A DNA stretch of 12,582 nt from Roseilinea sp034431495 (GTDB lineage Bacteria > Chloroflexota > Anaerolineae > J036 > Brachytrichaceae). Position 1 is the stretch's first letter; every line of letters starts with the position of its first letter. This document shows positions 7,286 through 12,582 of the stretch, piece after piece. The stretch is taken from contig DAOUDB010000155.1 of assembly GCA_034431495.1 (NCBI GenBank), positions 1 to 12,582 on the forward strand. The letters run 5' to 3'. The position numbers and the translations under genes are program-made. The notes under the pieces were generated by a model. The model saw only the letters and a program-made list of their open reading frames with translations. It did not search any database and had not been told where the DNA came from.

Positions 7286-8278
7286 CTATTGCTCCAGAAG
7301 CCGCTCTTCGTAGATGCGACGAACTGTGTCTTCGATATCGGGCTCGCGCACCGAAAGATCGGTGATGCGAAAGCGCGCGGAGAGCCGACTGATGAGTTCG
7401 GAGGCGGTCACGGCGCCGCGCGCGAAGCGATAGGTGGCGCGGGGGCCATCGCGCCCGGCCAGAACGGCGCCGGGAATGGACACATCGTCATACATCTCGG
7501 CGAATTCGACCACCAGCTCGCGCTGGCCGCCGAAGCGCGCAGTCAAGGCAGACAGTCCGCCGTCGTACAGCAGCTTGCCGTGGTCGATGATCATCACCCG
7601 GTCGCACAGCTTTTCGACGTCGGACAGATCATGCGTGGTCAGCAGGATCGTCACGCCGCGCTCGCGGTTGATATGCCGGATGAAATCACGGATGCGCTGC
7701 CGGGCCACTACGTCGAGGCCGATGGTTGGCTCATCGAGGAAGACAAGGGCCGGGTCGTGCAGCAAGGCGGCGCACAAGTCAGCCCGCATACGCTGGCCCA
7801 GCGACAGAGCACGCACCGGCGTATTCAGAAAAGGATCCAGTTCCAACAGGTCACGGAACTGGTTGAGATTGTGAGCGAAACGATCCGGCGGAATCTTGTA
7901 CACATAGCGCAACAGCTCCAGTGACTCGATCACCGGCAAATCCCACCACAGCGTGGTGCGCTGGCCGAACACCGCGCCGATGGTTGCCACGTAGCTGCGT
8001 CGCGCTTTCCACGGCACGCGCCCGCCCACAAGCAATTCGCCGCCGGAGGGGACGAGCAGGCCGGTCAGCATCTTGAGCGTCGTGGATTTTCCGGCGCCGT
8101 TCGGTCCCAGATAGCCGATCAGCTCGCCGGGGACCACATCGAACGAGACGCCGTCCACCGCGCGCACCTGGGTGAATTCGCGGCTGAAAAAGTCGCGCAG
8201 GGCGCTCATCGTTCCGCGATGGCGCTTGTAAACCTTAAAATGCTTGCGCAGATCGCGCGCTGTGATGATGGAAACCAT
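7286..8278 (-). CDS. ABC-2 type exporter, ATP-binding protein
   Basis: A 330-residue nucleotide-binding subunit with every motif intact: Walker A GPNGAGKST (58-66), Q-loop Q106 in VFGQ, signature LSLGQ (158-162), Walker B LVFLDEP (D182, E183), and H-loop H216 in TTHD. A C-terminal extension of about 90 residues after the ATPase core is common in drug and polysaccharide ABC-2 exporters. An insertion near residues 18-36 before the A-loop region is shared by ATPases that pair with DUF990 permeases. It powers export through the two permeases encoded immediately upstream, with 6 bases between the permease stop and this start. No strong ribosome-binding site precedes the ATG, so coupling to the upstream stop is likely. 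Confidence 0.95.
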   Translation of the reverse strand: MVSIITARDLRKHFKVYKRHRGTMSALRDFFSREFTQVRAVDGVSFDVVPGELIGYLGPNGAGKSTTLKMLTGLLVPSGGELLVGGRVPWKARRSYVATIGAVFGQRTTLWWDLPVIESLELLRYVYKIPPDRFAHNLNQFRDLLELDPFLNTPVRALSLGQRMRADLCAALLHDPALVFLDEPTIGLDVVARQRIRDFIRHINRERGVTILLTTHDLSDVEKLCDRVMIIDHGKLLYDGGLSALTARFGGQRELVVEFAEMYDDVSIPGAVLAGRDGPRATYRFARGAVTASELISRLSARFRITDLSVREPDIEDTVRRIYEERLLEQ

Positions 8279-8284
8279 GGTCGA

Positions 8285-9091
8285 TCAAGTGCCGGTGCTT
8301 TGATAGCGGGTCATGCCAAAGCGAAAGAAAAGTAGCGCGCCGGCCAGCACGCCCAGGCCGGCCAGCGGCGCCAGAAACGGGGCGAAGGACGGGAATCCCA
8401 GCGGATCGGGCTTATCCAGGAAGTACAGGGCGGGATAGTAGTTCAAAAAGATGGCCGGCACGATGAAGGTGAAAAATCGGCGCATCCAGTCCTGGTAGAT
8501 ATGCATCGGGTACGACATCATCTCGGAGCCGCCATAGGTAAAGATGTTGATGGCTTCCACGCGCTGCACTGTCCAGAACGTGATCGTCGCGCCGATGATG
8601 AACAGGCCGCCAAAGAAACACACCAAGCTGACCAGCACCACCGGCAGATACAGCAGCTTGGCCGGCGTCCAGTTGGCGTCGAGCAATGCAACGGCGATGG
8701 CGAATACAGCGACGCCTTGAGCGATGCGTCCAAGCCGGCGAATGACGAATTGCGACCCAAGCACCTGCGCTACGATGTTCGCCGGGCGTAGAAGCAGTTG
8801 GTCAAACGCGCCGCGCTGCACCATCACGCCGAACGTGTCGGGGTCGAACCCGCTGAACAGCATGTCCATGACGCCGAAGGCGATTTCCACCATGCCGTAC
8901 AAAAAGGCCACCTCTGGCAGTGCCCAACCGCCGACCGCATGGAATCGGTCGAAGATCAGCGCCAGCGAGACGAAGCCGACCAGCACGCTCAGGCCGGTTG
9001 CTGCCGAGTCCAGCACAAACGAGACCCGGTACTGCAACTGCGACCGGATCTGAACGGCGATCAGTCGCAGATAGAGCGTGAGCGTGTCCAT
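8285..9091 (-). CDS. ABC-2 permease, DUF990 / ABC2_membrane_6-like
   Basis: A 268-residue inner-membrane protein with about six hydrophobic segments. It begins MDTLTLYLRLIAVQIRSQLQYR, the amphipathic start typical of ABC2_membrane_6 proteins, and has FDQLLLRPAN near residues 95-104, which together with the FTYGGSEMMSYP stretch is characteristic of this permease group. It forms half of the translocation pore with the product of 9099-9890. A GAGG sits five bases before the ATG, inside the tail of the preceding gene, and the intergenic gap is 7 bases. Confidence 0.92.
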   Translation of the reverse strand: MDTLTLYLRLIAVQIRSQLQYRVSFVLDSAATGLSVLVGFVSLALIFDRFHAVGGWALPEVAFLYGMVEIAFGVMDMLFSGFDPDTFGVMVQRGAFDQLLLRPANIVAQVLGSQFVIRRLGRIAQGVAVFAIAVALLDANWTPAKLLYLPVVLVSLVCFFGGLFIIGATITFWTVQRVEAINIFTYGGSEMMSYPMHIYQDWMRRFFTFIVPAIFLNYYPALYFLDKPDPLGFPSFAPFLAPLAGLGVLAGALLFFRFGMTRYQSTGT

Positions 9092-9098
9092 GCCGGCC

Positions 9099-9890
9099 TC
9101 ACCCGCCCTGAACCACCAGCCGGCGCATGCCGGCGCGCAGCACGACCTGACACAGCGCGATCAACGCCACGCACCACACCGCCTGCCAGGCCAGCGCCGC
9201 CAGCAACTCAGGCCCGCGCAGCACGCCCAGATACATCTCCATCGGCGTGTTGACCATGGCCGGGAACGGCGTGAGATTGCACACGCTCACGAACCAGTCC
9301 GGGAAGAATCGCAATGGCATGAAGAAGCCAGATAAGAACATCGACACGGTGAACGCAAAGCGGCCCACGCCGCGCGCGTTGGTCGACCAAAACGCCGCAA
9401 GATTGACGAGAAAGCGCCAGGCAAAGCTAATGACGAACGCCAGCCCCAGCGCCGCAACGAAAGCAAGCCACTGTGCCGGGGTGTCCGGCGCAGTCAATCC
9501 AAAGAACAGCGCGTACGCCACCATGATCGGCAGGCCACGCAGAGCGCCATTGACCAGACTGCGCCCGGCCTCCTGCGCCATCCAGAACCCGAACACATCG
9601 AACGGCCGCAGCAGGTTTGAAGCCACGTCGCCGGAGTTTATCGTGTCCATGAAATCCCACCAGTTGAACAGCCACAGGAACGACAAGACGACTTGGGTCA
9701 GGCCGGTGAACGTGATCGCCGCCTGCACAGACAGGCCCTGCACTTCCGTCTGCGCGCCATACAACGCCGTCATCACCGCCACGCGCAGGAAACCGAAGAA
9801 CAGATTGGTGATCAGGCCAGCCACGTTGGCCGTGCGATAGGTCAGCGCGCGCCGGATCGACAGATGGATCAACTCCCAGTAAAGACGCAT
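9099..9890 (-). CDS. ABC-2 permease, first gene of exporter operon
   Basis: A 263-residue inner-membrane protein with about six hydrophobic segments. It starts MRLYWELIHLSIRRALTYRTAN, closely resembling the N-terminus of the other permease in type, and carries NSGDVASNLLRPFD (about 84-97), the counterpart of the partner's LLLRP block. The two permeases are paralogues that form a heterodimeric pore. The ATG at 9890 was chosen because homologous permeases begin at the amphipathic helix and a GGA precedes it; an ATG at 9968 would add 26 residues that read unlike a membrane protein. Confidence 0.9.
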   Translation of the reverse strand: MRLYWELIHLSIRRALTYRTANVAGLITNLFFGFLRVAVMTALYGAQTEVQGLSVQAAITFTGLTQVVLSFLWLFNWWDFMDTINSGDVASNLLRPFDVFGFWMAQEAGRSLVNGALRGLPIMVAYALFFGLTAPDTPAQWLAFVAALGLAFVISFAWRFLVNLAAFWSTNARGVGRFAFTVSMFLSGFFMPLRFFPDWFVSVCNLTPFPAMVNTPMEMYLGVLRGPELLAALAWQAVWCVALIALCQVVLRAGMRRLVVQGG

Positions 9891-10002
9891 GTGTATCCGC
9901 ACCCCCGCCATCGCTGGTTGAATATCGCCCCCTCCCGCAGGGCACGATGGGGCGCACTTCTGCTGCATCGCAAATGCTCTGCGCCTGTGGAAGCGTGAGC
10001 TG

Positions 10003-10017
10003 AACCGAACGTCGGTT
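10003..10017. promoter_or_regulatory. Inverted repeat, candidate operator in the divergent control region
   Basis: AACCGA-ACG-TCGGTT is a perfect inverted repeat of two 6-bp arms around three bases. It lies in the proposed 5' leader of the exporter operon, about 40 bases downstream of the expected transcription start. Its size and symmetry suit a TetR- or MarR-type dimer, but no regulator gene is visible in the window. Confidence 0.35.
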
Positions 10018-10059
10018 GCTGCACACTGAGGGCTGGCCGCTGCCGGATGACGAGCGCGG

Positions 10060-10090
10060 ATTATAGCGCAGTGCGTTACACTTGCGTCTA
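10060..10090 (-). promoter_or_regulatory. Candidate promoter of the exporter operon
   Basis: A perfect TATAAT is present on the minus strand at 10065-10060. The best -35 candidate is TAGACG at 10090-10085 (four of six), with a long 19-base spacer. Such long spacing is seen in promoters activated by MerR-type regulators, but no such regulator is seen here. Transcription would start near 10053 and leave a leader of about 160 nt. Confidence 0.45.
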
Positions 10091-10151
10091 CGCGCTCATG
10101 AGCACATCAGCCACCACCCACCGGCGCTCACATCGCCGCAGGTCATCACAC

Positions 10152-12044
10152 ATGCGCCTCCCTGATCGGCGCCCGGCCATTGCTCTATGGATCAGCGTGG
10201 CCGTCATTCTGCTCGCATTCGCCCTGCGCATCGCCAACATTCGCGCAGCCGGCGACGGCAACCCGTATTACAGCGCCACCGTGCAGAGTATGTTGCTCTC
10301 GCCTAGCAATTTGCTCTACGCCGCCGCCGAGCCGGGCGGCTCGGTGAGTGTCGATAAGCCGCCGCTGGGATTCTGGATTCAAGCCCTCTCGGTGACTGTG
10401 CTGGGTCGCAGCGGCTTCGCAGTCATCTGGCCGCAGATCATGGCCGGCATCCTGAGCGTGGCAATTGCAATCCGACTGGCGCGCAAACACGGCGGGGACG
10501 GCGCGGGGGTGATGGCCGGCGTGGCGCTGGCGGTCATGCCGCTGAGCGTGGCCGTCGATCGCAACAACACCATCGACAGCCTGCTCATCCTGACGCTACT
10601 GCTGTCAGCATGGAGTTTCCTCACGGCCACTGCGCGCAGGCAAAGAGACTGGCTGTGGTTGCTCGTCGGCGCGCTGTGCATTGGCGCGGCGTTCAACATC
10701 AAGATGCTACAGGCGCTGCTGCCTGTGCCGGCCTTCTTCGCAGTGTATTTCCTGGGCCACCCGGCGCGCTGGCCGCGCAAGCTGATCGCGTTGACAGCGG
10801 TCACCGTGATTGCCGGCGCTGTATCCCTTGCGTGGACTGCGCTGGTCGATGCCACGCCACCAGATCGCCGGCCCTATGTCGGCAGCACCGCGACCAACTC
10901 GGCGCTGGAGTTGATCACCGGCCACAACGGCCTGGCGCGTTTATTCGGGCCGATGAACGGGCCAGGCGTCGGCATCCCATCAGACACTGCCGCGCCACCT
11001 CCCGGCGGATTACCGCCTAACCTCGACACCGGCCAACCTGGCCTGTTGCGCTTCTTCGAGTTGCCTCTGGTGAAAGAGATCACCTGGCTGTTGCCGCTGG
11101 CAGTGGTGTCGCTGGGACTGCTCGCGTGGCGAGGCCGGCGCGCCGATCGCGGCGTGTTGCGGCTCTCCACGCGCCATCAGGCGGTCGTCCTTTGGGGCGG
11201 CTGGCTGGTGGTGGGATGGGTTTTCTTCAGTCTGGCCGGCTTCATACACGCCTACTACGTTGCCATGCTCGCGCCGCCGCTGGCGATCCTGGCCGGCGTT
11301 GGCATGATTGAACTGTGGCGCGTATATCGCCAGCATGGCTGGATCGGCTGGTTGATCGTGGAGATTGCCGCTGCGCTCACGTTGGCCGCGCAGTGGAGCA
11401 TTCTCGTTCAAGTATCGTCGGCGCCACTGGGCTGGCTGGCGGCGTTGCTTGTGTTCATGGTCAGCATCGGCCTGCTGGCGCTCGGCTTGTGGCGACCCAA
11501 CTACGCGCCCGAAAAGTGGCAACGTCGGGCGCTGGCCGGCGTGGCACTGTCGCTCCTGCTCATGCCGGCAACCTGGGCCGCGCTGACTGCTGCCGAAGCC
11601 GAACCAGACCGACATTTGCCTTCAGCCTATGCCGGCGACACCCAATTTGGCGAAACCCGGCGCGCGCTGGCGCGGGGGCCGGTTGGTTACGCCAACCCTG
11701 TGCTGCTGCTGCTCTACCTTGAGCCGCGCACATTCGATGTGGACTATGTGCTGGCCGTGCCCGATGCGAATGCCGGCGCAAACTTTGTGCTGGGGACACG
11801 CCGGCCAGTGCTATACATCGGCGGCTTTCTCGGCACGGATCCCATTGTCAGCGTGAACGATCTGCAAGAGATGGTGCGCGCAGGCAGGCTGCGCTATGTG
11901 TGGGACGCCGGCGGGCGATTGCACGCGCTCAAACCCGATATCGCCAGATGGTTGGATGCGGCGTGTCGGGTCGTGCCGGCGGAAACGTTGAAGCAGGCCG
12001 GCGCGCCGAACATACCCGGATCGCCGTTGTACGAGTGCCGGTAA
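10152..12044 (+). CDS. Polytopic glycosyltransferase, GT39/PMT family
   Basis: A 630-residue membrane protein. After a short basic N-terminus, a first membrane segment (about 10-30) leads to an external loop with an acidic D35 in GDGNPYY, then SVDKPPLGFWIQ (66-77), RNNTIDSLL (137-145) and FNIKMLQ (181-187). These blocks are typical of bacterial PMT_2/GT39 proteins such as the YkcB-like group. About ten further hydrophobic segments follow, then a soluble C-terminal domain of roughly 120 residues (DTQFGETRRAL onward). It probably transfers a sugar from a polyprenyl-phosphate carrier to a cell-envelope or secreted acceptor. The start at 10152 has AGG nine bases upstream and gives a normal N-terminus; ATGs at 10098 and 10047 lack ribosome-binding sites, and the 10047 start would overlap the opposite promoter. 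It is divergent from the exporter operon. Confidence 0.9.
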   Translation: MRLPDRRPAIALWISVAVILLAFALRIANIRAAGDGNPYYSATVQSMLLSPSNLLYAAAEPGGSVSVDKPPLGFWIQALSVTVLGRSGFAVIWPQIMAGILSVAIAIRLARKHGGDGAGVMAGVALAVMPLSVAVDRNNTIDSLLILTLLLSAWSFLTATARRQRDWLWLLVGALCIGAAFNIKMLQALLPVPAFFAVYFLGHPARWPRKLIALTAVTVIAGAVSLAWTALVDATPPDRRPYVGSTATNSALELITGHNGLARLFGPMNGPGVGIPSDTAAPPPGGLPPNLDTGQPGLLRFFELPLVKEITWLLPLAVVSLGLLAWRGRRADRGVLRLSTRHQAVVLWGGWLVVGWVFFSLAGFIHAYYVAMLAPPLAILAGVGMIELWRVYRQHGWIGWLIVEIAAALTLAAQWSILVQVSSAPLGWLAALLVFMVSIGLLALGLWRPNYAPEKWQRRALAGVALSLLLMPATWAALTAAEAEPDRHLPSAYAGDTQFGETRRALARGPVGYANPVLLLLYLEPRTFDVDYVLAVPDANAGANFVLGTRRPVLYIGGFLGTDPIVSVNDLQEMVRAGRLRYVWDAGGRLHALKPDIARWLDAACRVVPAETLKQAGAPNIPGSPLYECR

Positions 12045-12082
12045 CAGGGTTCAGATGTTTCACGGCTCAGATAAAAGCACGT

Positions 12083-12582
12083 ATGGCAAATCCACCAACA
12101 GACTACGATCAACGATACCTGCAAATCCTGCTCAAACGAATTCAGACATGTCAGCAATACCGGCCCAGATTTGGCCAGGGACAGCCAACGAGATTGTCGC
12201 TTGAGCAATTCCAGCAACTGTATCAGTCTGATGTCTTTTATGAATGGTTCGGTCTCGATAACCCGCTGATGTATGCTGCGCACAAAGCCGCAGGCGGCAT
12301 CACTTCGGTATATCGCCAGATCGGAATAGGCTGTGAGGAGGTTTTCCGCCAAATCATTCAGGATCATCTTGGACTTGCGCCAGATCAAATCAGATGGAGT
12401 TACACAACAGCGTATCAAGGCAAAGCACGGAAATTAGCGCTGGACGGCAAAATTGCGCTGGTAGATGTGACAAACCAGCAAATGCGTGCCGGACTATTAA
12501 ACTGGTTACGGGAAGCCTGTGCAAGAGTAGGCGTGGCAGACGAGATTGCCCGCGTTCTCAAGGGCGTCGTATTCGAGGTGCG
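12083..12582 (+). CDS. Unrecognised protein, 5' part only; possibly restriction-endonuclease-like
   Basis: The first 166 codons run open from the ATG at 12083 to the right edge. The protein begins MANPPTDYDQRYLQILLKR, is soluble, and has a conserved-looking core: FYEWFGLDNPLMYAAHKAAGG (about 53-73, quoted in parts here: FYEWFGLDNP, AAHKAAGG), then SVYRQIGIGCEEVFRQIIQDHLGL and a run ending VVFEVR at the edge. From memory this resembles hypothetical or restriction-endonuclease-like proteins in which FEVRQGYKS would follow; that continuation is not visible, so the assignment is tentative. No good ribosome-binding site is seen. It lies 38 bases after the glycosyltransferase. Its GC content is visibly lower, near one half, and it has no GCCGGC, unlike its neighbours. 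Confidence 0.7.
   Translation, partial: MANPPTDYDQRYLQILLKRIQTCQQYRPRFGQGQPTRLSLEQFQQLYQSDVFYEWFGLDNPLMYAAHKAAGGITSVYRQIGIGCEEVFRQIIQDHLGLAPDQIRWSYTTAYQGKARKLALDGKIALVDVTNQQMRAGLLNWLREACARVGVADEIARVLKGVVFEV

Noticed and set aside
9891..9968. N-terminal extension of the first ABC permease
   Set aside because: The additional residues do not resemble a permease N-terminus, and the amphipathic start at 9890 matches its partner.
10047..10151. N-terminal extension of the glycosyltransferase to the ATG at 10047
   Set aside because: The extra 35 residues are low-complexity and basic, no ribosome-binding site precedes 10047, and the stretch contains the opposite promoter.
11010..11615. Minus-strand open frame of about 200 codons inside the glycosyltransferase
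   Set aside because: Antisense shadow of a high-GC gene, rich in Gln, Arg and His with no domain.
11894..12418. Minus-strand open frame of 174 codons at the right end
   Set aside because: It overlaps the end of the glycosyltransferase and the convincing plus-strand gene at 12083, and has no recognisable domain.
1..12582. CRISPR array, tRNA, rRNA or insertion-sequence ends
   Set aside because: No regularly spaced direct repeats, cloverleaf-like segment, rRNA-like stretch or transposase frame was found on reading both strands.

Overview
The window is high-GC bacterial DNA with tightly packed genes on both strands. The protein set fits a Chloroflexota-like bacterium: a glycosyltransferase-39-type membrane enzyme with DKPPLGFW and FNIKMLQ blocks, a secreted repeat protein ending in a CTxTQGYW module, a two-permease ABC-2 exporter, and a Gfo/Idh/MocA oxidoreductase next to an aminotransferase. 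The lineage is inferred from protein style only. There is no rRNA, tRNA, CRISPR array or recognisable insertion sequence.

Left part (1-4527, all minus strand). A two-gene unit runs from a Gfo/Idh/MocA oxidoreductase (3442-4527) into a fold-type I PLP aminotransferase (2285-3445), joined by an ATGA stop/start overlap. It is followed by a hairpin and a T-rich run (2150-2236). A 471-base non-coding stretch then holds a good sigma70-type promoter (2043-2071), an inverted repeat against its -35 box, and a leader of about 220 nt with three more inverted repeats. This leads into a large secreted repeat protein (1813 down to 1) that runs off the left edge.

Middle (4576-5637, plus strand). A secreted protein of a recurrent but uncharacterised family is divergent from the oxidoreductase, with only 48 bases between the two starts.

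Right centre (5676-9890, minus strand). Five tightly packed genes form one probable operon: ABC-2 permease, second ABC-2 permease (DUF990-like), ABC ATPase, class I SAM methyltransferase, GNAT acetyltransferase. The first three make a complete heterodimeric-permease exporter. The two transferases downstream suggest modification and export of one small molecule, or self-protection against it; this is inference. A TATAAT box and a 15-bp inverted repeat lie in the divergent control region upstream.

Right end. A polytopic GT39/PMT-family glycosyltransferase (10152-12044, plus) is divergent from that operon. It is followed by the start of a lower-GC gene (12083 to the edge) of uncertain function, possibly acquired.

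At larger scale, the palindrome GCCGGC is strongly over-represented (about 69 by hand count, against roughly 11 expected from base composition). It is absent from most of the first intergenic stretch and from the last 0.6 kb.
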